Below, in pieces: positions 1 to 6,959 of a DNA stretch of 53,060 nt (positions within the stretch are counted from its first letter, which is position 1; every line of letters begins with the position of its first letter). The stretch spans positions 1 to 53,060 of the forward strand of contig NZ_BLAD01000093.1 in NCBI RefSeq assembly GCF_009687845.1, given 5' to 3'. A program made the translations under genes and the position numbers. The notes under the pieces were generated by a model. The model was not told the origin of the DNA and made no database searches. It was given only the letters and a program-made list of their open reading frames with translations. The stretch is from Acrocarpospora corrugata. Its GTDB lineage: Bacteria; Actinomycetota; Actinomycetes; Streptosporangiales; Streptosporangiaceae.

Positions 1-91
1 GGAACGGTAGAAGACACGAGACAACCCCACCAGCCCCGAACCACCAGCTCAGAAGCTCCCTGGAAAGGATCCGCACCCATCGAGGATGGTT

Positions 92-118
92 GGCAGGTCC
101 GCCCGCGGGTGACCTGCC
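92..118 (-). terminator. Hairpin terminator after the secreted protein gene
   Basis: Perfect inverted repeat with 8-bp arms (GGCAGGTC 92-99, GACCTGCC 111-118) and an 11-nt GC-rich loop. It lies 26 nt past the stop of the minus-strand gene at 144. No T-run is visible, as is usual in high-GC actinomycetes. The rest of 1-91 shows nothing I can support. Confidence 0.6.
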
Positions 119-143
119 GCATCCGCGTCGGAGGCTACGATTC

Positions 144-965
144 CTACTCCACGATTCGGCCCAAAGCCATCGGGCGGCTGGACACCGGGTAGAAGGTGCG
201 CTCGTTCACGCCCCACCAGTAGCCGGTCGGCCGATTGTCCACGGTCTGGACGAAGATCCAGCCACGGCCCGCGCCGTTGTACTCCTCGCCCTCGTCGATC
301 CCGTCGTAGTCGGGGACCGCCCGCGTGTCCGGGTACGCCATGTAGGAGGAGTTGGCGCCGGCGGTCTGCGCGGCTCCGTGCGGGTTGCTGGTGCTGTCGA
401 TCACGCGTACGGCCCACTCGGTGGTGGCCGGGTTGCCGTCGCGGTCGTACAGGTGCTTGTCCTGGACGATCATGACGTGGCCGGTGGTCTCGCCGCTGCC
501 GCCGCTGCCGCCGTCGAGGTACTTGATGGCGATGATGTCGCCCTGGCGGAGGATGCTGAAGCTTCCGATGCGGGCGTAGTGGTCGGAGACGGACGCCCCC
601 TTGATGGTGTCGTAGTAGTCGGCGGCGTATGGGCTGGTGCTGCCGTAGGACGCCTGGAAGTAGCTCGGCGTGGCCCAGGAGTAGGTGTGCTTGAGGACCT
701 CGGTCAGGAACGACGCGCAGCGGCTCCGGTTGTGATAGCTAATGGGGATCCCGTTGGTGCCCCAGGTGAGCAGGGGGGTCGAGTTGGAGTAGGTGTTGAG
801 GGCCGACTGGCTGGGCCAGGCGATCGCGTTGAGGTTGCCGGCGAGTTCGTTCGCCTCGTGGTAGTGGGTGTCGGGGTAGGTGTACGCCGCCGCGCTCGCG
901 GGGGTGGCGGTCAGGGTTGCTGCCGCGACGGTGGCGAGGCCGGCGATGAGTGCTTTGCGGAACAC
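144..965 (-). CDS. Secreted NlpC/P60- or CHAP-like Cys/His protein
   Basis: A 273-residue exported protein. The GTG at 965 is chosen because AAGGA lies about 8 nt upstream and a signal peptide follows at once: basic FRK, a hydrophobic core to about residue 20, and an ASA cleavage site near residue 25. Longer upstream reading lacks a signal at its start. The mature part carries Cys83 (motif RCASF), a GD-I motif near 142 and His163 (GHVMIV), the arrangement of papain-like NlpC/P60 and CHAP hydrolases. The family is an inference from this Cys-GD-His pattern, since overall similarity is weak. It may cut cell-wall peptides or be a catalytically altered relative. A hairpin terminator follows, and the gene appears to stand alone. 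Confidence 0.72.
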   Translation of the reverse strand: MFRKALIAGLATVAAATLTATPASAAAYTYPDTHYHEANELAGNLNAIAWPSQSALNTYSNSTPLLTWGTNGIPISYHNRSRCASFLTEVLKHTYSWATPSYFQASYGSTSPYAADYYDTIKGASVSDHYARIGSFSILRQGDIIAIKYLDGGSGGSGETTGHVMIVQDKHLYDRDGNPATTEWAVRVIDSTSNPHGAAQTAGANSSYMAYPDTRAVPDYDGIDEGEEYNGAGRGWIFVQTVDNRPTGYWWGVNERTFYPVSSRPMALGRIVE

Positions 966-1091
966 GGGTGTCGGTCCTTCAGATCGTGCCTGAGCGGGAT
1001 GTGCCGCAGGCGAGTGGCTGTTCGTATCGCGTTGAGAATCGCAGTTGGCGCCTGCACCGACCGCTCCAAAGAGCACGGGGTGGTTGTGCAT

Positions 1092-1475
1092 TTATCCGCT
1101 GACAGCCTGAGCGGTGCGTTGGAACGGCTAATGATCCACCTGAGCGCGCGCCTGGTCGGCGTGGTCCCCGTCCGTCCAGGCGCGCCGCTCCCACCGTGGC
1201 GGCTCAACCGGCTCAACGAGCGCCACCTGCCCGCGCTCCGGCCGGCCGAGCTGCTGCTGTCGGGATCATCCCTTCAGCAGGAGGGTCCGCAGGCCGTGCG
1301 GATCGACGGGTTCATCCTCAGCATGGCCCAGATCTTCGAACGTTTCCTCACCAGGCAGCTGACCACGGCGCTTCTGCCGTACGGCTTGCGCTGCGCTGCC
1401 CAGCAGAAACACGGGCTCGACAGCCAGGGGCGGGTGCCCACCTCGCGAGTGCTGTGGCCGCGCTGGGTGAGCGGG
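1092..1475 (+). pseudogene. mcrC: Fragment of McrC (5-methylcytosine restriction subunit)
   Basis: This open stretch reads as the middle of an actinobacterial McrC. It contains RLNERHLPALRPAELLL, then GSSLQQ, a G(F)ILSMAQIFERF segment, and GRVPTSRV just where McrC proteins enter their PD-(D/E)XK nuclease core. The nuclease residues that should follow are absent: reading continues into DNA antisense to the SnoaL-like gene. There is no convincing start and no McrB partner. It is a truncated relic of a modification-dependent restriction system, consistent with the integrase fragment 1.6 kb away. Family assignment is from recognised motif order; the exact ends are approximate. Confidence 0.55.
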
Positions 1476-1844
1476 TTATGGCTCGATCACCAGAGTGGTG
1501 ATCTTGTCGTTGTCCAGGTGGAAGCGGAAGTGCAGGTCGACGGTGCCGCCGGGGAAGTCGCCCTCCAGGTGGTGGACGGCGTCGTAGCGCCGGTCGTCGA
1601 TCTTGGCTGCGGCGATGAGGTCGATGGTGTAGGTGTACTCCGAGGACGACTGGGCCAGCCAGTCGCGGATCTCCCGGCGGCCGGTGTACGTGCGGCCGTC
1701 GTCGATCACGGTCGAGGTGTCGGTGTAGTACGCCATCGCGACGTCGAGGTCACGCGCGTGCTGAGCGGCGAGATAGGTGGTGATCGCGGGGGGAAGCTCG
1801 TCCTTGGCGATGTGGGTGGCGTGGTTCCAGTCAGTGGTTTCCAC
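1476..1844 (-). CDS. SnoaL-like / NTF2-fold protein
   Basis: A 122-residue single-domain protein of the SnoaL/nuclear-transport-factor-2 fold. The pattern is an N-terminal helix (YLAAQHARDLDVAMAYY), a short strand block with DDGRTYTGRREIRDWL, then long beta strands ending HFRFHLDNDKITTLVIEP, as in small polyketide-cyclase-like and ring-hydroxylase-beta-like proteins. The substrate cannot be told. The start is the GTG at 1844; the ribosome site is weak (GGAAG about 15 nt upstream), so a short leader is possible. Upstream lies a MerR-type promoter with a long spacer, which suggests induction by a small ligand or stress, although no merR gene lies in the window. Confidence 0.75.
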   Translation of the reverse strand: METTDWNHATHIAKDELPPAITTYLAAQHARDLDVAMAYYTDTSTVIDDGRTYTGRREIRDWLAQSSSEYTYTIDLIAAAKIDDRRYDAVHHLEGDFPGGTVDLHFRFHLDNDKITTLVIEP

Positions 1845-1849
1845 GCGTT

Positions 1850-1881
1850 GACCATGGGTTCTTCCCCGGGGAGAGGGTCAA
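1850..1881 (-). promoter_or_regulatory. MerR-type promoter/operator for the SnoaL-like gene
   Basis: Read on the minus strand, TTGACC (1881-1876) is followed by a 19-nt spacer built around the dyad CTCTCCCCGGGGAAG and then CATGGT. An overlong 19-bp spacer carrying a dyad is the hallmark of promoters twisted open by MerR-family activators. The assignment rests on this geometry only. Confidence 0.5.
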
Positions 1882-1888
1882 GCGCTGG

Positions 1889-1909
1889 ACTCTCCGGCTG
1901 GGGGAGGGT
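1889..1909 (+). promoter_or_regulatory. Second MerR-like dyad, back to back with the first
   Basis: ACTCTCC (1889-1895) and GGAGGGT (1903-1909) form a 7-bp dyad with one mismatch, resembling the MerR-type operator just downstream. On the plus strand the next possible gene is a 30-codon frame from ATG 1924, preceded by GGGAGG, which I could not identify and do not call. Otherwise 1910-2171 holds nothing recognisable. Confidence 0.35.
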
Positions 1910-2171
1910 GCACAGTGGGAGGTATGCGTACGGTGGAAGGCTTTCCCGTCCGGGCAGATGGCAGCAGCGGTCGGGGAGAGCTGGTCATGGGTGCACCGCT
2001 GCCCGTACGAGGGTGAAGTCGAGATCCGGTGGGTAGCGCTCGAGCCCAGCCAAGTACGCCGTGCTGAGTCCGGAACGCGAGGACTACCTGCGGACGCAGA
2101 TCGCGCACCGATTAGGTTACCGCGCCGCGCCCGTCTGTACGTGTGAGATCGACTCACGAGAGGCTGGCACG

Positions 2172-2735
2172 ATGCGGAAACTGATCTTCGGCATGAACCT
2201 GAGCCTGGACGGCTACATCGCCGCGCCCGGCGACGACCTCGGCTGGAGCGTACCGAGCGACGAGCTGTTCCAGTGGTGGTCCGACCGGGTGGGGGCGACC
2301 AGCCTGGCGCTGTACGGGCGCAAACTGTGGGAGGCGATGAGCTCCCACTGGCCGACCGCCGACCAGCAGCCCAGTGCCACACCGGCGCAGATCGAGTACG
2401 CCCGCCGCTGGCGGGACATGCCGAAGGTGGTGTTCTCCTCGACGATCGACAAGGTCGACTGGAACACCCGCCTGGTCACCGGCGACGCGGTCACCGAGAT
2501 CGCCCGGCTCAGGGCCGAAGACGGCGGCCCCATGGACATCTGCGGCGCCACACTTGCCGCAGCGGCCATGCGGGCCGGGCTGATCGACGAGTACGTGCTG
2601 GTCACCGCACCGGCCTTGCTGGGCGGCGGCACGCCGTTCTTCACGGCCCTGGACAGCTGGGTGAACCTGAACCTGGTGGAGACGCGGACGTTTCCCGGCG
2701 GCGTGGTGCTGACCCGATACGAGACGAGGCGATGA
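2172..2735 (+). CDS. RibD C-terminal / dihydrofolate-reductase-like protein
   Basis: A 187-residue protein of the RibD C-terminal/DHFR-like family. It begins MRKLIFGMNLSLDGYIA, the usual opening strand with the S-L-D-G-Y motif. LYGRKLWEAM marks the Y-GR-T/L-W segment, and LTAPALLGGGTPFF-type residues (VLVTAPALLGGGTPFF) mark the C-terminal nucleotide-binding GGG loop. Such proteins are NADPH-dependent reductases of unknown substrate; a role in folate or riboflavin metabolism is not implied. The ATG at 2172 is chosen because homologues begin at this strand and GAGAGG lies 9 nt upstream. The gene stands alone and ends 190 nt before a hairpin. Confidence 0.85.
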   Translation: MRKLIFGMNLSLDGYIAAPGDDLGWSVPSDELFQWWSDRVGATSLALYGRKLWEAMSSHWPTADQQPSATPAQIEYARRWRDMPKVVFSSTIDKVDWNTRLVTGDAVTEIARLRAEDGGPMDICGATLAAAAMRAGLIDEYVLVTAPALLGGGTPFFTALDSWVNLNLVETRTFPGGVVLTRYETRR

Positions 2736-2923
2736 GCACTGGCCAGATGCTCGGCTCGTGAGACCAGGTCCAAATCCTTCCTGGCGTGCTCACCGTGACC
2801 CTCGGCTATGAGGGAACCTTCCCCGGGCCCTTCCTTGCGTTCCGAGTGAGCTGTTGACCGACTTGCTGGAGATGAGGGACGACAGCGTCGTTGATCGTGA
2901 CGATGTTCTTCGGGCATGAAGAT

Positions 2924-2948
2924 GCCCCGCCGGCAACGCCGGCGGGGC
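2924..2948. terminator. Strong GC hairpin, usable in either direction
   Basis: Perfect inverted repeat with 11-bp arms (GCCCCGCCGGC 2924-2934, GCCGGCGGGGC 2938-2948) and a 3-nt AAC loop. It lies about 190 nt past the reductase gene and 45 nt past a possible minus-strand gene end at 2994. The rest of 2736-2923 holds nothing recognisable. Confidence 0.65.
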
Positions 2949-2993
2949 GGTGGGGTTCGCGTTGCCGCGTTGGTGTTCAGCTGGTCGGGGTGC

Positions 2994-3062
2994 TCATTCC
3001 GCGGTGACTCCGGTGACGGCGGCCCGCGCACTGGACTCGTCGACGATGGGGCCTTTGTCTGA
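2994..3062 (-). pseudogene. Possible 3' stub of a truncated gene
   Basis: Between two stops the minus strand reads about 22 codons ending VDESSARAAVTGVTAE, followed 45 nt later by a strong hairpin. The composition and terminator look like the tail of a real gene cut off at about 3062, almost exactly where the integrase fragment begins on the other strand. I do not recognise the protein and chance is not excluded. Confidence 0.2.
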
Positions 3063-3071
3063 TCACAGTGT

Positions 3072-3509
3072 GGCAAAGCCGACGAGCTGCTCTACGACAT
3101 CCGCACCGCCCGGATGCTCGGCCAGCTCCTCGGCCGCCGCGCCCGCGGGCCGATCTTCCTGTCCGCGCGCGTCGCCCCTGACGACGGCACCGCGCCCGTA
3201 CGTGACGTCGACCCGGCCAGCCGCCGCCGACGCATGACCTACCGCACCGCCGAACGCCACCTCGGCGCCGCCACCGACGGCTGGAAACTGCACGACCTGC
3301 GCCACTCCCGACTCACCCACGCCGGCGAGGACGGCGCCACCGAAGCCGACCTGATGAACCTCTCCGGCCACGAAGACCGCCGGACCCTCCAGCGCTACCT
3401 CAAGCCCAGCAAAGAAGGCACCCAGCGCCGACTCGACGGCATCGAGGCCCGGCGCGGTACCTGGACACCCAGCGCCGACGAACTCGCAGACCGCATGACC
3501 ACCCGGTGA
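3072..3509 (+). pseudogene. 3' fragment of a tyrosine recombinase / phage-type integrase
   Basis: About 145 codons of the catalytic domain of a tyrosine site-specific recombinase. Visible are the HxxR box (HDLRHSRLTH), the downstream histidine in SGHEDRRTL and the nucleophile region LQRYLKPS with the active tyrosine. The N-terminal DNA-binding domain and the first catalytic arginine block are missing; reading runs into an unrelated frame with a stop just upstream of 3072. It is therefore a 5'-truncated relic rather than an active integrase. An ATG at 3114 could start a short product, but that would lack the first catalytic Arg. It marks a past mobile-element insertion here. Confidence 0.75.
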
Positions 3510-3541
3510 TCGTGCCGCCTGCCCGGTCGGATCATCGCTGG

Positions 3542-3837
3542 TCAGCGCCATATCCGCCCGATTTCGGCGAGTACTACGGGGACCCCTGGCGGGCCGCCCG
3601 AGGCGATCATTACCGGGATCAGCACCAGGATGGTGTACAGGCCGAGCGTGAGCGGCAGGAACCGGGACGGCCGGGCCCAGACTCCCGCGCGGATGATGGC
3701 CACGCCGACGGTGACCAGGCCGGTCCCAATCAGGATCGGGGAGACGCTGAACAGCGTACGTCGCCGAGGTTGCCCGGCCAGATCACCTCGGCCGCGGCGA
3801 TGATGAGCTGACCGACGATCGCGCTGGCCAAGCTCAC
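3542..3837 (-). pseudogene. Frameshifted small integral membrane protein
   Basis: Two minus-strand frames together encode one hydrophobic protein. The first reads VSLASAIVGQLIIAAAEVIWPGN from a possible GTG at 3837. The reading then shifts near 3757-3780 into a frame with LFSVSPILIGTGLVTVGVAI and SRFLPLTLGLYTILVLIPVM, ending GRIWR. That gives three membrane segments, resembling common actinomycete multi-pass proteins of unknown role. The shift and likely missing N-terminus make it a relic. It lies in the same decayed stretch as the integrase fragment. Confidence 0.45.
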
Positions 3838-4003
3838 CCGGGCGATGCGGCCGTGGCCACCGGCGTCTGAGAGTGCCAGGGTGCTGCGGCGGTCGCGGGG
3901 GGCCGGCACGCTCCAGGCGGTCGAGGATCTCAGCCGCGGCGGACGACGAAAGAGAAGGCAAGAAGGTCTGCCTCCTTGCCACTTCCAACGTATAGCGCGC
4001 AGG

Positions 4004-4034
4004 GGGGCTTGCGGCAAGACCCGGGTCTTGCCGC
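4004..4034 (+). promoter_or_regulatory. Rifampin-associated element (RAE) upstream of rph
   Basis: GGGGCTTGCGGCAAGACCC at 4004-4022 matches, as I remember it, the 19-bp rifampin-associated element (core CTTGCGGCAAG) described upstream of rifamycin-inactivating genes in actinomycetes. Here it is extended into a perfect 24-bp palindrome at 4011-4034 (arm GCGGCAAGACCC). It lies 155 nt before the rph start. The remaining leader 4035-4188 shows no other gene. Confidence 0.75.
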
Positions 4035-4188
4035 AGAATCGGCGGCCGGACACAGCACCAACGAGGAAATGGGGGGCGCGACCAGACATGAGGACGTGCC
4101 CAAAAAGAGGTTCGGCACAGCTCGAGGCGCCGGCGATTCGACCGGCCGGTGCAGGGCAACGGAGCACGGCCGCTTCGGAGGTATCGCA

Positions 4189-6780
4189 ATGATCGAGCAG
4201 TACGTGTTGGATCTTCAAGAGGTTGACGAGAGGCAGGTCGCGGTCGTTGGCGGCAAGGCCGCGCACCTGGGCGGGCTATCGCGGATCGAAGGCATCCGTG
4301 TGCCGGCCGGGTTTTGCGTAACGACGGCCGCCTTCCGGCGGATCATGGCGGAAGCGCCGTCGATCGACGATCGGCTCGATCAGCTGTCGCGCCTGAACCC
4401 GGATGACCGGGAGGCGATCCGCACGCTCAGCGCGGAGATCCGCCGGACCATCGAAGGGATTGCCGTCCCGGGCGATCTGGCGGCGGCGATCACCCGCGCG
4501 CTCGGCGAGCAAGCCGCCTACGCCGTGCGATCCAGCGCGACGGCAGAGGACCTGCCGACGGCATCCTTCGCCGGCCAGCAGGACACGTATCTGAACGTCG
4601 TGGGACCGGCGGCGATCCTCCAACACGTCAGCCGGTGCTGGGCGTCGCTGTTCACCGAGCGGGCCGTGACCTACCGCCTGCGGAACGGCATCGACCACCC
4701 TACGGTCCACATGGCCGTGGTCGTGCAGCAGATGGTCTTCCCGGATGCGGCCGGCATCCTGTTCACGGCCGACCCCGTCACGGGCAACCGGAAGATCGCC
4801 ACCGTGGAAGCCGGCTTCGGCCTCGGAGAGGCCCTGGTTTCCGGCCTGGTGAACCCGGACGTCTTCAAGGTGCGCGACGGCGAGATCGTCGCCGCGGCGG
4901 TCGCCGCCAAACAGCGTGCCGTTCACGCCCTGCCGGCCGGCGGGACGCAGGAAGTGGCGATCGACCCGCAGCGGCAGGAGCAGCCGACTCTGACGGATGC
5001 GCAGGTCGTGCGGCTCGTGCAGCTCGGGCGGCGAATCGAAGCGCATTTCGGCCGCCCGCAGGACATCGAATGGTGCCTGGTCGAGGATGACTTCACGATC
5101 GTGCAGAGCCGGCCGATCACCACGCTGTTTCCCATCCCGGCGGCCCTCGACCGGGAGAACCACGTCTACCTCTCCGTTGGCCATCAGCAGATGATGACCG
5201 ACCCCATGAAGCCACTGGGGCTTTCCATGTGGCAGCTGACGGCCATGGCGCCGATGCACGAGGCCGGCGGGAGGCTGTTCGTCGACGCCACCCGGCGCCT
5301 GGCCTCGCCCGCGAGCCGCGCCGCCCTCCTGGAGATGGTGGGGAGATCCGATCCGCTGACCAGGGACGCGCTGGAGACCGTCCTCGACCGCCACGACTTC
5401 GTCCCGACGCTCCCGGAGGCAGGTCCCGGCGGGCCGCCGGCCAGCGGCGCGTCCGCCCCGATCGAGACCGATCCGGCCACCGTCACCGAGCTGATCGAGC
5501 GCAGCCAGGCCTCCATCGCCGCCCTGCGGCGCGACATCCGGACGAAGACCGGACCGGCGCTGTTCGACTTCCTGCTGGAGGCATTCCAGGAGCACAAGCG
5601 AGCCCTCGGTGATCCATTGAACATGCAGGCGATCATGGCGGGGATGGAGGCCACCTGGTGGCTCAACGACCAGCTGCAGGAATGGCTGGGCGAGAAGAAC
5701 GCGGCCGACACCCTCACGCTGTCCGCCCCCGGCAACATCACGTCGGAGATGGGACTGGCGCTGCTCGACGTCGCCGACGTGATCCGCCCGCATCCGGAGG
5801 TGGTGGCGTTCCTGCAGGGTGTCCAGGACGACGGCTTCCTGGACGCGCTGCCGAAGTTCGCAGGCGGGACCGAAGCGCGCCACGCCATCGAGGCCTACCT
5901 CGACCGGTACGGCATGCGTTGCGTCGGCGAGATCGACATCACGAGGCCGCGTTGGCGCGAACGCCCCACCACGCTCGTGTCCGTGATCCTCGACAACGTC
6001 AGGAACTTCGAGCCGGGCACCGCCAAGCGGCGCTTCGAGCAAGGACGGCAGGAGGCGCAGAAGAAGGCGCAGGAGGTGCTCGAACACCTGCGGGCCCTGC
6101 CGGACGGGGAGCACAGGGCCAACCAGACCAAGCAGATGATCGACCGGGTCCGGACCTTCATCGGCTACCGGGAGTACCCGAAGTACGGCATCGTCAGCCG
6201 CTACTTCGTCTACAAGCAGGCCTTGCTGGCAGAGGCCGAGCGCCTCGTGCAGGCCAACGTGCTCACCGAGAAGGAGGACGTCTTCTACCTCACGTTCCAG
6301 GAGTTCCACGACGTCGTGCGCTCGAACCGGGTGGATGACAAGCTGATTCAGCAGCGCAAGGACGCGTTCCGGTCATACCACGCGCTCACGCCGCCCCGGG
6401 TGCTCACATCTGACGGCGAGGCCATCGCCGGGGCATACCGACGCGACGACGTGCCGGCCGGCGCCCTGATCGGCCTACCGGTCTCCGCTGGGACCGTCGA
6501 AGGGCGCGCCCGCGTCATCCTGGACATGGCCCAGGCTGATCTCGAACCGGGTGACATCCTCGTCACGGCTCACACGGACCCGAGCTGGACGCCTCTCTTC
6601 GTCGCCATCGCAGGCCTGGTGACGGAGGTCGGAGGATTGATGACACACGGCGCGGTGATCGCACGGGAGTACGGCCTGCCGGCTGTCGTCAGTGTGGTAG
6701 ATGCCACCCAGCTGATTCCCGACGGGCAGCGGATCCGCGTGCACGGAAGCGACGGGTACGTTCAGATTCTGCTTGACTGA
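4189..6780 (+). CDS. rph: Rifampin (rifamycin) phosphotransferase
   Basis: An 863-residue dikinase that inactivates rifamycins by moving the beta-phosphate of ATP onto the C21 hydroxyl of the drug, releasing AMP and phosphate. It has the family's three parts. The N-terminal ATP-grasp domain (about 1-315) has VGGKAAHLG, VPAGFCVTT and YAVRSSATAEDLPTASFAGQ. The central rifamycin-binding region runs to about 760. The C-terminal swivelling domain carries GGLMTHGAVIAREYGLPA with catalytic His820. Length matches known Rph (about 865). The ATG at 4189 is chosen because homologues start MIEQYVLDL/MKPYVL and upstream sequence is not conserved-looking. The rifampin-associated element upstream supports both function and induction by rifamycins. 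A general phosphoenolpyruvate synthase is less likely because of domain order and that element. Confidence 0.93.
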   Translation: MIEQYVLDLQEVDERQVAVVGGKAAHLGGLSRIEGIRVPAGFCVTTAAFRRIMAEAPSIDDRLDQLSRLNPDDREAIRTLSAEIRRTIEGIAVPGDLAAAITRALGEQAAYAVRSSATAEDLPTASFAGQQDTYLNVVGPAAILQHVSRCWASLFTERAVTYRLRNGIDHPTVHMAVVVQQMVFPDAAGILFTADPVTGNRKIATVEAGFGLGEALVSGLVNPDVFKVRDGEIVAAAVAAKQRAVHALPAGGTQEVAIDPQRQEQPTLTDAQVVRLVQLGRRIEAHFGRPQDIEWCLVEDDFTIVQSRPITTLFPIPAALDRENHVYLSVGHQQMMTDPMKPLGLSMWQLTAMAPMHEAGGRLFVDATRRLASPASRAALLEMVGRSDPLTRDALETVLDRHDFVPTLPEAGPGGPPASGASAPIETDPATVTELIERSQASIAALRRDIRTKTGPALFDFLLEAFQEHKRALGDPLNMQAIMAGMEATWWLNDQLQEWLGEKNAADTLTLSAPGNITSEMGLALLDVADVIRPHPEVVAFLQGVQDDGFLDALPKFAGGTEARHAIEAYLDRYGMRCVGEIDITRPRWRERPTTLVSVILDNVRNFEPGTAKRRFEQGRQEAQKKAQEVLEHLRALPDGEHRANQTKQMIDRVRTFIGYREYPKYGIVSRYFVYKQALLAEAERLVQANVLTEKEDVFYLTFQEFHDVVRSNRVDDKLIQQRKDAFRSYHALTPPRVLTSDGEAIAGAYRRDDVPAGALIGLPVSAGTVEGRARVILDMAQADLEPGDILVTAHTDPSWTPLFVAIAGLVTEVGGLMTHGAVIAREYGLPAVVSVVDATQLIPDGQRIRVHGSDGYVQILLD

Positions 6781-6892
6781 TCCCGAAGTACTCGACACCC
6801 TCCGCGCCTATCCCAGTTCTTTATAGGTATTATCGTGGCGTTTTATCCTTTGTGGGAGGATTAGTCACTATTTGAATTTCGTTTTGGCGTGT

Positions 6893-6926
6893 CACTTGTT
6901 CGGTACGTGTCGGACACGTACAAGTG
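6893..6926 (+). promoter_or_regulatory. Overlapping palindromes before the RHS toxin gene
   Basis: A perfect 9-1-9 inverted repeat, GTACGTGTC (6903-6911) and GACACGTAC (6913-6921), overlaps a second pair, CACTTGT (6893-6899) and ACAAGTG (6920-6926). The flanking 6781-6892 is clearly more AT-rich than its surroundings. This looks like an operator for a dimeric repressor or activator; no candidate regulator is adjacent. Confidence 0.5.
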
Positions 6927-6959
6927 GATCAGGGGACCGTTGAATCGAGGATGGCCATA

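Noticed and set aside
90-2036. 648-codon plus-strand frame at the left end
   Set aside because: Most of it is antisense to the secreted protein and the SnoaL-like gene. Only the part at about 1092-1475 resembles a real protein (McrC), and that is listed as a fragment.
4276-6309. Long minus-strand reading frame opposite rph
   Set aside because: It is antisense to the well-supported rph gene; the product is Arg/His/Gly-rich with no domain, as expected of the complementary strand of high-GC codons.
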